This document shows, one piece after another, positions 44,669 through 62,736 of a stretch of DNA of 64,000 bases. The stretch is taken from positions 1-64,000 of the forward strand of contig JAXCGZ010017040.1 of assembly GCA_037179515.1 (NCBI GenBank), in the 5' to 3' direction. Source of the stretch: Halocaridina rubra (Eukaryota > Arthropoda > Malacostraca > Decapoda > Atyidae). A program made the translations under genes and the position numbers. The notes beneath the pieces are model-generated. The model saw nothing but the letters and a program-made list of their open reading frames with translations, was not told the DNA's origin and did no database searches. Position 1 is the stretch's first letter, and every line of letters begins with the position of its first letter.

Positions 44669-47396
44669 CAGTGCTCCCTAGTTTATCGAGGGGGTTCGGT
44701 TCCGGGAACCGCCGCAAAAGGTCAAAATCTGCAAAGTAGGAGCACCATATATACATAGGAATTTTACATTTATTTTTACCTATACTGTATAAACCCTCCC
44801 AGCACTGTTAACAAACCACCCTTTACTTTATTAATAACAGCGTGCAAGCATAAATTTATATGAACGTGATAGGTAAGCTTACCGTGAATGACGTGTACAT
44901 ACTCCACAGCCAATGACAGCTGTATGGCTGCTTTTTGCGATAGAAGAACATGGATGGGGAGTTGCTGTCGCTGTTTCTTCTTCTGTGTGAAAATGGTCTT
45001 GTAAGGAGTCATGGCATAATCGATAATATTGAAGAAGTGCACCAAACGAACCATATCATCGTCATGCTCTTGCGACAGTTGTTGGAGTTCGTTGGTCATG
45101 TTATACATGGCTGCCAGACGTTCGAGTGTAAGGCCAAGTTTATCGAATTCTGCATGCGTTCCCTCTTGTTGTTCTTCTTCCTCTTCTTTGCTCGCTGATT
45201 TTGTCATTTCCTCCAACTCTTCATCAGTCAAAGGTTGCAAGTGGCAGTCGATCAGTTCATTGACGTTTTCGTGAGTCATATCTTTAAAGCCTTCTCCTCC
45301 TAGCAATGCAGCCAACTTCACAGCTTTCGCAACTACCGAGTTATGTACTTCGTTAGGAGCGAACCCCTTGTAGTCGTAGATCACTTCGGGCCACAATTTC
45401 TTCCAGCTGGTGTTGATTGCGGCCGGCTGCATCTCTTTAATTGCATTCCGTATATTTTGAACGCATGTAGCAATCGTGTAGTTACTCCAGTACATCTTCA
45501 GTGCGAATACTTTGTCCGCATCCATGGAGTCAATCAGGTTCGCCAGGGTATTTCGTGTGTAAGCTGAATCAGTGATGTCGTATTCGGTGGCAGGAACTCT
45601 ACCTGAACACCGTCATAATGGAGATCAGTTGCGTGGCCACCAGCATTATCCATCAAAAGAAGGACTTTAAATTCAAGGTCCTTCTCCGCAAGATAAACTT
45701 TGACCTGAGGGATAAAGCATTGGTAAAATTAGTCCGATGTGAGGCTTTTCGTGATCTAGGCCTTAGGGTTATGCATCCAATACACTGGCAGCAGATTCTT
45801 GTTTTTATTCTTTAAAGCTCTAGGGTTCTTTCAGTTGTAGATAAGCCTGGGCTTTAACATGAAGCCCGCAGCATTCTCGCACATGACGAGGGTAACGCGG
45901 TCTTTGTGCGCTTTAAATCCCCGGGCTTTAGTTTCTTCCTTGAAAAGAAAAGTGCGAGACGGCATTCTCTTCCAAAATAACCCAGTTTTATCCATGTTAA
46001 ATACTTGCTCAGGAGCATAATCGCCTTCCTCATTAACTTTCTTGAAGTAGTTTTTTACATGTTCTTCAGCTGCAGCTGTATCTGCAGAGGCAGCTTCGCC
46101 ATGCACCAAAATGCTCTTTAGGCCAAAGCGTTTTTGAAATTTGGCAAACCATCCCATGCTTGCAACGAACGATTGTTTCCTAGGTGGAGAATCACTAGAG
46201 GGTCCTGGTTGTGGGTCGTCCATATTTTCTTCTTTCTCCTCCTCCTCACAGTCGTCACTTGTTGTCGTCTCTTTTGTTTGCAGCGAATGTCTCATACAGC
46301 TTCTTCGCCTTTGTTTGTATAAGCTGATCTTCCTGCAATCAGCAACCCACAGGGCCAAAGCAGATTCCATCCGCACTATTATCTTAATGCAGGGTATTAC
46401 GACCCTCTTTGCTGTTTTATTAAAAGTAATAGTCGCTGTTTCCCTGATATTTGCCTCGTCCTTCTTGATGTATTGAAAAGTAGATTCATTGATGCTGAAA
46501 TGGCGGCCGACATCTGAGAACCTTCTTCCTTCCTTCAGCACATCTAACAGCTTTACTTTTTCTGTTATGGTCAACATCTTCCTTTGCCGCTTACGCTTAC
46601 TACCAGAAGCCTTAGAAGATGAAGGACGCTTGGGAAGTATTGCAGGGGTTGAAATACAAAAGTTTCACAAAATCACAAGCACAACGTATTAAGAAGCACA
46701 ATGCGAACGGAGCACACGTGAGTAGACTGAATGGGTGAGGCGAGACAGTGGAAGATGCTGGGAGAATCAAGCTTCAATCAAAAAGCCAATCAGACCCCAT
46801 GGTACAGAACATACAGAAAATCAATACAGTGATTCGTCATCTCCCACCCATCAGCCAATAGCATCCCATGTACTATCTCACGTAGGTGCGACTCTTTGCA
46901 TTTTCCAAGATGCCAATACACTATCGTACATTATTTTACATGGTGCAATACTGTGAGTTGCATGTTTAAATTTATGTTTTTTACTATTTTTTACTGTTTT
47001 ATTATTCTTAGGCTACAAAATACTTTTAATATCAATAATTAAAATACTGGATATTTTAATATGTACTATCTCACGTAGGTGCGACCCTTTGCATTTTCCG
47101 AAACGCCGATACCGTTATCGTATTTTTTATGGTGCAGAGTTACATGCTTAAATTTATGTCTTTTACTATTTTTTACTGTTTTATTATTCTTAGGCTGGGA
47201 AATACTTTTTTTATCAATAAAATAATGACAAAACAAATTTTTAAATAAAATAATAAAAATACTGAAAATTTAATATTTCCACATATCGTGGATTCTCGCA
47301 TATACCCCGAACAAACAAAAAGCTCGCCCCCCCCCCCAAAAAAAAGTGATGCACTGAATTTGCAGTAGGTGAATCACAATATAGCGAGGGATTACT
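44669..47396 (-). mobile_element. Full-length Tigger-like DNA transposon (copy F)
   Basis: About 2.73 kb, the same subfamily as copy A. The left end is CAGTGCTCCCTAGTTTATCG. The right end is AGTAATCCCTCGCTATATTG when reversed. It carries a broken transposase and retains long open stretches at both the N- and C-terminal parts. TA tracts lie at both ends. Confidence 0.9.
44776..46640 (-). pseudogene. Tigger transposase pseudogene (copy F)
   Basis: N-terminal frame 46577-45831 (248 aa) contains the psq-type HTH (KMLTITEK region), the second HTH and the first catalytic region as NMDKTGLFWKRMPSR, where the Asp is kept. The C-terminal frame 45525-44776 contains the acidic tail. The start codon of copy A is ATA here (46638-46640). 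The second Asp (LMDNAGGHATD) is visible near 45650. The third (QPMDQG in copy A) is deleted together with about 33 bp near 45560. The protein would be catalytically dead even if frames were intact. Confidence 0.85.
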
Positions 47397-47397
47397 A

Positions 47398-47402
<5 letters not shown>

Positions 47403-47488
<86 letters not shown>
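47403..47488. repeat. (TA)n microsatellite
   Basis: Lies between Tigger F and Tigger H. Confidence 0.95.
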
Positions 47489-47489
<1 letters not shown>

Positions 47490-47648
47490 CATACAGGAAT
47501 CCCTCGTTTATCGCGGGGGTTCGGTTTCGGGACCGGCCGCGATAGGTGAATTTCCGCTTAGTAGGAACACCTTTAAAAAATTTTTTTTTTTTTTTTTTAC
47601 ACTTCTTCCACGAGTACAAAGAGGATTACGATAAGAAAAGATCATCAT

Positions 47649-47652
<4 letters not shown>

Positions 47653-47727
<75 letters not shown>
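47653..47727. repeat. (TA)n microsatellite inside copy H
   Basis: Preceded by (ATC)n and followed by LINE-derived sequence. Confidence 0.95.
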
Positions 47728-47729
<2 letters not shown>

Positions 47730-47965
47730 CCTACTACGAATCCTGTTCCATGCATGATACTCTACGGTATTATCAAGCCAATTTTCACCAATTTCCCTTC
47801 TGAAGCTAAATTTAACAAGCTTAAATCCATTACCCATTACGAGTTTTGGTTTGACCATGAATTTTTAAAACTTTATTAATTATCACCCTTGTAATGCCTG
47901 TCAGCTGTGAAGGGATTATAAAAGACATGCAATGAATATCCAGCTCTCTGCTGGGTTTTAATATA
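47728..47965 (-). mobile_element. LINE C-terminal and 3' fragment (CR1-like), minus strand
   Basis: Reads on the minus strand with the same content as 50797-51050 on the plus strand (KLVKFSFRREIGENW-like text), then the LINE 3'-end sequence with CAGCAGAGAGCTGGATATTC (reversed). Confidence 0.6.
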
Positions 47966-48399
47966 CCTCTGCATTACTTTCATGATGTCTATTCCAAAAA
48001 TTCTAATTAGATATTATTATTATTACTAGTATTTTTAACAATAATTTTCCTTTGATGATGATTGAGGAGATTATTATTATTATTAATATCATTATTATTA
48101 CGAATTTGTAATTAAACCATCATTTTTACAATAATGCAGTTTTGATTGAATGAACAAGAGTTATTTAAAGATGTCTCTCTCTCTCTCTCCAACATTCTAT
48201 TCTACTCAACCCCCCACACTCTCTTTGTCCCAGTCAACTAGGGAGGGGCACTGTACGCAGTTATTAAAGTAAATAAACCAACAGCTGTACAAACAATGAT
48301 GAGCCCATAATAATAATAATAATAATAATAATGATGATGATAATCTCCACAATCATCATCAAAGGAAAATTATTGTTGTCAATAATAATAATAATAATA

Positions 48400-48612
48400 A
48401 TAAGATCTAACGAGAATTATTGGAATAGACATCATGAAAGTAATGCAGAGGTATAATAAAACCCAGCAGAGAGCTGGATATTCATTACATATCTTTTATA
48501 ATCCCTTCACATCTGACAGGTCATTACACTCTCCATCTCTGCTTCTCTTTACAGCCTGATAAAGGCTGCTTTATTTTATCAACTTCTGACCCATTCTGGC
48601 GTCACAATAATC
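48400..48612 (+). mobile_element. LINE 3'-end fragment
   Basis: Contains AACCCAGCAGAGAGCTGGAT, CCCTTCACATCTGACAGGTC and TTCTGGCGTCACAATAATCC, then an A/T-rich tail. The same end is at 20378-20569 and 51500-51690. Confidence 0.7.
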
Positions 48613-48711
48613 CTAATAAAAATTAAAAAAAAATAATAATTAAAATAAATAAATAAATAAAAAAAATAAAAAAATCGCGATACAGTGAATCCGCGATAGA
48701 GCGAGGGATTA

Positions 48712-50263
<1,552 letters not shown>

Positions 50264-50796
50264 ATATATACACCTAGTTCTCAGAATAACGCCTAGATAG
50301 GTTCTCAGAAGTGTCGGGTAAATGGAAAATCGCGTGAAAAAACGAGTTATTTTCCATAGGAAACAATGATAAAGGGCATAGATATGTTCCAAACCTTATA
50401 TAGACACACCATGCCAAAGATATAAGATAAGTAAAAAACATATTTTATTACTACATAGCAAAGCAGAAAGCCCTGTATCTATTTTTATGAGTATACAAAA
50501 GATATTCATATTCACTTTACAGCCAGAAATTAACATACATTACTATACTTTACTCTATTATGCAGTGGGCAACAGTTATACAGTACACTGGGACATGCAT
50601 GGTAGCAGTGAGCAAGTAACTTATGTGGTAGAAGAGGAGGAGGATGCAGGAGAACAAACCTCTATCTGCAAATGTATACAAAGATAAAATAAGAATTATA
50701 AAAAACCAAAGCAAGACTAAAAAACGAAAAAAAATATATAATTATGCAATGCCTAAATCTACCATATGACATTAAAAAAAACTTAATCTACATTCT

Positions 50797-51100
50797 CTAG
50801 AGAGGTACAGAGTTAGGGGGGATACGATTGAGGTGTATAAATGGTTTAAAGGGATTAACAAGGGTGATATTAATAAAGTTTTAAAAATTCATGATCAAAC
50901 CAGAACTAGTAATGGGTAATGGATTTAATCTTGATAAATTTAGGTTCAGAAGGGAAATTGGTGAAAATTAGCATGGTAATACCGTAGAGTATTCCTAGTA
51001 GGAAAATAAATGCCAATACCTTAGACACCTTCAAATGTAGATTAGATAGACATATGACAGAGGTAGGGTGGGTGTACATATAATGTATAAGGATGATGAT
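50797..51100 (+). pseudogene. CR1-like LINE ORF, C-terminal fragment
   Basis: Reads LERYRVRGDTIEVYKWFKGI followed by NKGDINKVLKIHDQTRTSN, then a stop at 50917. Further text, FRFRREIGEN and later TFKCRLDRHMTEVGWV, lies in other frames. This is typical of the C-terminus of CR1/L2-type LINE proteins. Confidence 0.65.
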
Positions 51101-51299
51101 CTTTTCTTATTCGTAATCCTCTTTGTACTGGTGGAAGAAGACTCCGCGGGCGCTTATTTACTATATTAAATTTTTTATTTAAATTTCTTTTTTTAAATAT
51201 AATAAATAAGCACCCGCGGAGGCTTCTTCCACCAGTACAAAGAGGATTACGATAAGAAAAGATCATCATCATTATACATTATATATATACCCACCCTAT
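51063..51299. repeat. Near-perfect palindrome, ~113-bp arms
   Basis: Left arm 51063-51175 and right arm 51187-51299 are inverted copies of each other (GATCTTTTCTTATTCGTAAT paired with ATTACGATAAGAAAAGATC), with a central AT-rich spacer of about a dozen bases. It is built from LINE 3' sequence, including CTCTTTGTACTGGTGGAAGA and its reverse complement. Confidence 0.85.
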
Positions 51300-51320
51300 T
51301 GGGTAGAATAAAATGTTGGG

Positions 51321-51326
<6 letters not shown>

Positions 51327-51379
<53 letters not shown>
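51327..51379. repeat. (GA)n microsatellite
   Basis: Pure AG run of about 53 bp. Confidence 0.95.
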
Positions 51380-51380
<1 letters not shown>

Positions 51381-51499
51381 CTTTAATTAACTCTTGTTCA
51401 ATCAACCAAAACTACATTATTTATTGTAAAAATAATGGTTTAATTACAAATTCGTAATAATAATGATAATAATAATAATAATAATAATAATAATATCTA

Positions 51500-51690
51500 A
51501 GGAGAATTTTTGGAATAGACATCATGAGAGTAGTGCAGAGGTATATTAAAACCCAGCAGAGAGCTGGATATTCATTACACATCTTTTATAATCCCTTCAC
51601 ATCTGACAGGTCATTACATTCTCCATCTGTTTCTCTTTACAGCCTGATAAAGCTCGTTTTATTTTATCATTTTTGGTCCATCCTGGTGTC
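51500..51690 (+). mobile_element. LINE 3'-end fragment
   Basis: Same 3' end as 48400-48612, here followed by an AAAAAAGAAGAAGAA-type tail (51695-51727). Confidence 0.65.
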
Positions 51691-51845
51691 ACAATTAAAA
51701 AAGAAGAAGAAGAAGAAGAAGAAGAAGAGGAGGGGCCCCCCCCCACTATTCTCAAAATCCGAGTTTTTTGCTATTATTTTTTGGGGGCGTTATTGCAATT
51801 TCGCGGTTAAAAAAATCACTTATAAAAGGGACAAGGTGTATATGC

Positions 51846-54573
<2,728 letters not shown>

Positions 54574-54664
54574 TTCAAAAGATATAACTCACTATTCCGT
54601 ATTCTAGAAACTAAATAATAATTGTTCTCTTATCAAAGACTTACATATTGTGTTTGGAACTCAT

Positions 54665-55475
54665 ACAAATTTATACATTTAACTGACTAGGCTCCAGTAA
54701 CCTCGGAATGTGTGGTATTCCATCCAACGTGGAGAAATACACAAAGCTTGATTCTGCATGGTTTTTATGTTGTAGTATTGCAAACATGACAAATACGTCT
54801 TGCTTCTGTACATTTTCTGTAGGTGGAAGAAGTTCTGGAAAGCGTCTTTCTATCAGACATGATGCCTCTCTTATAGTGCTTTCAAAACTCGCCAGTTGAT
54901 AATGAGGTGTAAGTTCAGGTTCTTTCCTCTACGAAACTAGTCATACAGATTTGTTTCAGTCAAAATTAGATTCATTATATTTAGTTCAAAAACCTGTAAA
55001 AACAGGCAGCCTCTTCCGATGTTTCAGTCCTGTCACAGAACAAGAATTGGTAATGCTAGGAGAAATACTGTCAAATAACAACTCAGTTGGCGTGAATCTT
55101 GTAGATGGTTCTCACCGCCTGCACTCCTCCTACAAGCTGTGACACTTATTGCTTGTCTAACACGAGCAGAAGACCGACCACACATTTTTCTACATGCGAT
55201 AAAAGTATCATATGCATCGTCATTACCATCATTTTGCCATATGAATAATGTTCTTCAGCTCCTAAATCAGGTTTTATGTAACAAAGATGTAGTCCTGCTG
55301 CAAATGAGAACCATCTCCAACATTCTCCACCATACTACGTGATGCTGATGGAAGATACCTCTCCTTCCTCTTCACTTTCTATGCACACTTAATACTGCAG
55401 GACCATAAACTTTTTCATCTTCACTAGAATCATGATCAACTACATGTGTCAATGTCACTATTTCACTCATTTTAG
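54665..55475 (-). pseudogene. Transposase-like remnant, possibly piggyBac C-terminus
   Basis: On the minus strand near 54860-54770 the text LIERRFPELLPPTENVQKQ is followed, in another frame, by ICHVC, then further Cys and His residues. This matches the layout of the basic-linker and Cys-rich C-terminus of piggyBac transposases. A short acidic N-terminal-like start (MSEIVTLTHVVDHDSSEDEK) is at 55472. The sequence between is broken and not recognised. TTAA ends were not identified, so the family call is tentative. Confidence 0.35.
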
Positions 55476-55480
55476 AACAG

Positions 55481-56160
55481 ATTTACTTCATAAGAAAAAA
55501 AATTTACTTTTTGGTGTTAACAATAATTCACTATGATAACATAAACAGTTTCTTTGTAATACACAAAAGTAACCATACCTGTGAAAGCGTTATGTTTTAC
55601 ATTTACTTCGTGCAGCAGGAAGAGACCTGGTAATCCATGTACCTTATTAATATAAGAACAGGATCCAGCCAGGATATTTATAGATACTCTTGAATTACTT
55701 AAGTTCCCATTCTCATCACAGAATCAATAAATGGCAACAATCACTTCATAGAAAGCATCCTTGGGTCAGCCAATATTCATAATGAAGATTTCACAAATAA
55801 AACACAGTGCTCTACATACCCAACGTGGGAACTCAATTAAATAGTGTCACACTTCTGTTGTCCCCCTTCAACATTCATACCAAAGCAATGTTCTCCACTT
55901 CCCTTTCTTGTTTGAAGCAATGGAAAATAAACCATTTTCAAAAGTTCAATGTAGCTTTCCTGAGAAAAATACTCCCACAATTTGGGGGATGCCATAAATC
56001 ACTACAATCATCAGAAGAGATAAGACCTCTAGGGGGATGTGCTGTACACTTTCCTTATTATCTCCTTTACACGTAATATTTTCTATTTCTAACCCCTGAC
56101 AGGGGGGTGCAACCCATCCAGGTTCAGGTCTCTCTCCTATAAAGAAAACAGCAACTACTG
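55481..56160. other. No recognised gene
   Basis: AT-rich sequence. No coding or repeat family recognised. Confidence 0.4.
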
Positions 56161-56162
56161 TA

Positions 56163-56300
56163 ATCATACATACATACATATACCTTGGCTGTTTCCCCCT
56201 TAAATTGGGGGGTAGCCGACATCAAAAAAGGAAAACAGTTTGGGGAGAAGTTATTCTCCCCCCCACTCCCCTTCTTCTTTGACGTCTCACAGGAGGTTGG
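56163..56300 (-). mobile_element. LINE 3' end with hairpin and (CATA)n tail
   Basis: The tail ACATACATACATATACCTTG and the hairpin (CCCCC and GGGGG around AAATT) match 38806-38880 in the same orientation. Only about 130 bp remains, so this is a severely 5'-truncated insertion. Confidence 0.7.
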
Positions 56301-58608
<2,308 letters not shown>

Positions 58609-58894
58609 ACAAACAAACATTTATTTCCATATTTATACAATGGTTATTCTTTACAAACTAAGAGTACACTTATAAGTAGACATTAATTAAGCAAAAAGTG
58701 AACAGATACATATAAAATTATAACAACAATAATAATGCTGTAAACAAATGTTTACAATTTAATGTTAATAAGAAAGTAGTAATAGTAATACTCGATACAG
58801 GATTATTATTATCAGCATCATCACCGTATTTGTTTTCCTTACAATGAGAATAATTAGTTCTTAACTTAGAATCAAGGAAGGTGATATCTATTTA

Positions 58895-58896
<2 letters not shown>

Positions 58897-58938
<42 letters not shown>
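58897..58938. repeat. Poly(A) tract
   Basis: About 42 A residues on the plus strand. It borders the minus-strand LINE that ends at about 58939, where it reads as poly(T). Confidence 0.95.
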
Positions 58939-58941
<3 letters not shown>

Positions 58942-60098
58942 CAGTTAAGAGAAATTGCATTAAATCATTAAGTTTGATCAGTGTGTAAGCAGTAACTAGT
59001 TGTCCAAAAGAAAACTATATAGTTTGCCTTTGAAAGCTGTGATGGAGGATGAATTTTTAAGATGTTCTGGAATATTGTTCCAGAGTGTTGGCCCTTTATT
59101 AGTGATCATCTGAACCTGCATCTGTGTTTGTTCTCTGAATAAAGAGCTCACTACTTTGTCTTGTATTGGTTCTTCTTATATCCCTGACTGTTTTGAAATT
59201 ATATAGCCATCTAGGATAATGATGGTTCAATTTTTTTTTTACAAATACGTAAATAGCATAGGCGACCTTGTTTTCTGCCCGCAGCCACCCAAGTTTGCGA
59301 GCTGGTGTGATGTGGTCATATTTTCTTATTCCTCCTAGGGCAACTCGAGCTGCAAAATTAATAAGCTTCTGTATTCTATTTACCTAAGTCTTATTAGTAG
59401 CTCCCCATACAGCTGTGCAATAGTTAATGTGGCTTAAGACTAGAGATTCAACAGCCGTTATTCAAATGGTAGTCTCAAAATTGTCTTTTATATGTGATAA
59501 ATACATTAGTGTTCCTGTAACCTTTTAGCATACTTTACCTATATGGAAATAAAAGTGAATTCCTAGATTTTTTACTGTTTTGCTAGGAGTAATGACATTG
59601 CCGCAAAAATTAATTGTTGTGTTTTCTGGAATTTGTGCTGTAAGGTACCTTGAACCAAATAACATGCATTGTGTTCTACTTTCGCTAATTAACGGCCCAA
59701 TTTCTTGAAAATAGGTTTTAATTTTTGACAGTGTTTTTTCTGCTCTTAAGGTTAGCTCTGGGAGATTAATAATATCACCACTAAGGAGTAGCTGAGTAGT
59801 CATCTGCATATTGTACAACTAGACAGTCAGGAATGAAACAATATAGATCATTTACATAAGTGGAGAAGAGGATAGGACCAAGGACTGATCCCTGTGGAAC
59901 ACCAAATGATACATTTCTTGGAGTAGAGATAATAAATAAAAACTTATTGACGTAAATTATGAAATAAAAAATGTCTAAATTGAGAGGAAGTGTGTTGCCT
60001 CTGATTATGCAACAATGTCTCGAAGCCAAGCATGAACAACCAGTACATAAATATAGAAACATACACATAGCATACATGATGCTATGATTTGCTATCAT
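58939..60098 (-). mobile_element. LINE fragment, RT palm to 3' end
   Basis: The minus strand reads VSFGVPQGSVLGPILFSTYV and QYADDYSAT near 59900-59790, both RT catalytic-region motifs (the YADD box is intact). An adjoining frame gives ESRTQCMLFGSRYL and ITPSKTVKNLGIHF, the thumb. Further C-terminal text continues to 59000 with frameshifts. The family is Jockey/CR1-like. The 5' half is missing. Confidence 0.75.
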
Positions 60099-60594
60099 AA
60101 TACAGTACTATTTTACAAAGACATTCTTATAAGTAATAGTAACAAGGAACAAATAAAATGGGCCATAAAGATTAAAGAAAAAAAAAAAAGACCCAACAAT
60201 TTGACTTAAGGATATATACTTTGGTCTCATATTACATTTTTCCACAGGTATCATGGTTAGACTTGCAACAGGATCATCTTATGACTGGTCTGTCAAAACC
60301 AAATGAGGTTGTAAGACAACGACAAACCATAGTTAGTCTAATCATTACAAAACACTTACGATTACTAAAAATATAAACACATTCTATGCTCACATTAATG
60401 AATTTTTAAATTTCTTTTTTAAATTAAAGCATCTAATTTATATCATCCTGGACGAATGTGCAATTTATCTTTTCCTTGTTTTATTACTACAGTTTTTATT
60501 GGATTCCTACAGGAGCATATTACTTTCAAATTTTCCCAGTCCACTTTAAGATTTGTACCATTTGCATAAAAAAACAAAAAAAGAGTAACTTCCA
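60099..60594. other. Mostly non-coding; short coding-like minus-strand stretch
   Basis: On the minus strand near 60570-60440 the sequence reads NGTNLKVDWENLKVICSCRN then PIKTVVIKQGKDKLHIRPG and stops. It has protein-like composition but no family is recognised. The rest is AT-rich. Confidence 0.35.
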
Positions 60595-60853
60595 AGTTAT
60601 CCCTCCCCAAATGCTTGTCAAAAAAAGCAATTAGTGTCCAACCCTCCCTCTTTATTCAAATCCTCCACATTAATCTCTTCAAAAACCTTCTCCCTAATCT
60701 TTAAATTATCGTCCTCAGGTAACGACAAGGCTACGACTATTGGTTGTTTCTCCGGTTTTAATTCAGTCACCAAACATCAGGCTGAGATTTCTTTCTTAAA
60801 TTGTTCACAAGTTTTGCCCGATTTGTACTTCGGAATTTCAATTTTAGTACCCA
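60595..60853 (-). pseudogene. gag-like remnant of a copia-type element
   Basis: The frame begins at ATG 60853 with MGTKIEIPKYKSGKTCEQFK, then an in-frame TGA, then VALSLPEDDNLKIREKV and GGLDTNCFFDKHLGRDN. This resembles the short gag-like N-terminal domain of aquatic-invertebrate copia-type (GalEa-like) elements; the attribution rests on remembered family features. An LTR and primer-binding site lie upstream in the right order. Confidence 0.6.
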
Positions 60854-61177
60854 TTTCGGTTTCAATAAAACACTCGCTAAAAAAGATACATAATTTAGCC
60901 TACTTTCGATCATAAAAGGCTAAGGCCTAGACTAACTTACAAAAAGACCAGCCTAGCACGAGCCATCAGCTGATTTACGCTATTCATTCGAAAGCCACAC
61001 ATTTAAAATTGAACTTATTAAAAAAAGTCCATAGACCTACACAACAACACACAAAACTCTTTACACCACCAAAACATACAAGTCTCTTCTAGATTCGCTA
61101 AAAAACACACACAGGTCTTTTACACTGGCAATTTCTCTCTTTTTGGGTGACATTTATTTCCCGTGGATCACTTGTAT

Positions 61178-61385
61178 GCTCTGCTACCACTGTTTAAATG
61201 CTACTTTACCTCTCTGTAGGTGTGGTTTTCCTCTTGGTCCAGGGACCTCCTACACCCACTTGCCAGCTTACTTCTCTCTGTCTCCTCACTTCACATCCAG
61301 CACCAAAACCATCCACCCAATGACGTCATCGCCACACTCCCCCACTCACTCCTCGGTATAACAACCATTCATACACAACAACAAA
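61178..61385 (-). mobile_element. 5' LTR and primer-binding site of a copia-type element
   Basis: On the minus strand a segment begins TGTTGTTG near 61380-61390 and ends TTTAAACA at 61191. It is followed after one base by TGGTAGCAGAGC (61189-61178), one mismatch from the TGGTATCAGAGC primer-binding site typical of copia elements that use initiator tRNA-Met. The gag remnant starts about 325 bases downstream. The LTR would be about 190 bp. No 3' LTR was found. Confidence 0.6.
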
Positions 61386-61394
61386 CAACAACTT

Positions 61395-62640
61395 ATGTAC
61401 ATACATACAAACTTCAACAAGCAGCACTGTTGCATTTGTATATATAAAGTTAATGGCTTTATTTATTTGTTCAAGTATTAGGTTATTTGAAGGGAATTTA
61501 CTTACAAAATTACCAAACAGCTGTAAATACGATCTTATCAAGTTCAGGTTGAGAAGCAATGTCTTTACAAAAGCGCTTCTCCTTAATATGCATTCTTATT
61601 GTGGTGTCCTTCTGATTTCTCTCTTTCTCCAAAATATATATATAAAATTTCCTTTGTTTTTCTATATTGTCTTTTGCAAATAGTAACTGTACTATTAGGT
61701 ATTCTTCATCCAAAACATAAGGCTTTTTGGCCAAAGGTTCTTTGGCTCTAAATTTTTTTGTAATCTATACACCACACATGAAACACTTTGTAAAATCGTT
61801 CTTGTGTCTATTTCTACCATTCAATTGTAAGTTATTTGTTCCTGCTTTGTATAAAAAAAATAACTGATGCTTGTCTATTGTCATGTAGCTTGTCTTCATT
61901 TTGTTACAAAACGAAGTTTTTTGCAATTATTGTTTTAGAGAATACGGCTTTGGTAGATGTAGTAAATATATTTATTTATTTCTAAGAAGCAATTTTATTT
62001 TTGTATTGAATAATTATAATATACACTGCAGATATGATTTTACGTGAGTATAAAACATTACAACCATATTTTAAAATGTCTTATTATAAAGGAGAATTTT
62101 TTTTTTTTTTGACAGACTCTTGTAAACAATAATATAGTTTCCATTACAATTCCAGTATATATTAAGTTCATGGTTTTATTTACATATTAGTTTATGTATT
62201 TAGTTATTTGAAGGAATTAGATTTAAATTATTTACAAAATTACCAAATACACAGCTGTCAATACAATATTACGTAACAGAGTTTGTTGAGGTTGGCAAAA
62301 GAATACAACGTCACACAGCAATAGACTGAGAAGAAGAGTCATTCAGTTCACTCTCGTACGCCATACTGTTTCTCGTGCTCAACTGCTGTGATTACGTAAT
62401 TTCAAAACGATTGAAATCAAGATGTAATTATGTGCTTTGGCTGGATGACCAGCATCAACAGCACATCCCAGTGAGCCTTCTGTTGATTCAGGAAAAAGCA
62501 AAAAGATTGTTTATTGCCGAAAAAAGGAAAGGGGGGAAGAAGCATCAACTACTTCCAGGTTGTATGCCATATTACTGTTCTTGCGGTCATTCGCTGGTGT
62601 TAAGCGGTTTGATCCTGACGAAAATGGAAAATGTGTATTT
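61395..62640 (+). mobile_element. Pogo/Tigger-type remnant, second copy of the 16.55-kb family
   Basis: Shares the leader landmarks (GTTTGTTGAG near 62281, GCCATACTGT near 62361) and TTTATTTATTTG/AAATACGAT repeat units (near 61455-61535 and 62170-62270) with 16550-17304. The two repeat units here are separated by about 700 bp of other AT-rich sequence. The 3' part encodes a transposase HTH fragment. Confidence 0.55.
62375..62635 (+). pseudogene. Transposase HTH fragment (Tigger/jerky type)
   Basis: Reads VLWLDDQHQQHIPVSLLLIQ then EKAKRLF, matching the CENP-B-type second HTH of Tigger/jerky transposases (W-x-D-x-Q, IP-x-S-x-x-x-IQEKA). The N-terminal HTH and the catalytic core are absent. Confidence 0.6.
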
Positions 62641-62647
62641 GAGGATG

Positions 62648-62650
<3 letters not shown>

Positions 62651-62732
<82 letters not shown>
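62651..62732. repeat. (TA)n microsatellite
   Basis: Abuts the left end of Tigger G. Confidence 0.95.

Positions 62733-62736
<4 letters not shown>

Noticed and set aside
51042..51272. Minus-strand open frame through the palindrome
   Set aside because: It reads through both arms of the inverted repeat, so its apparent coding text is the same LINE-derived sequence twice.
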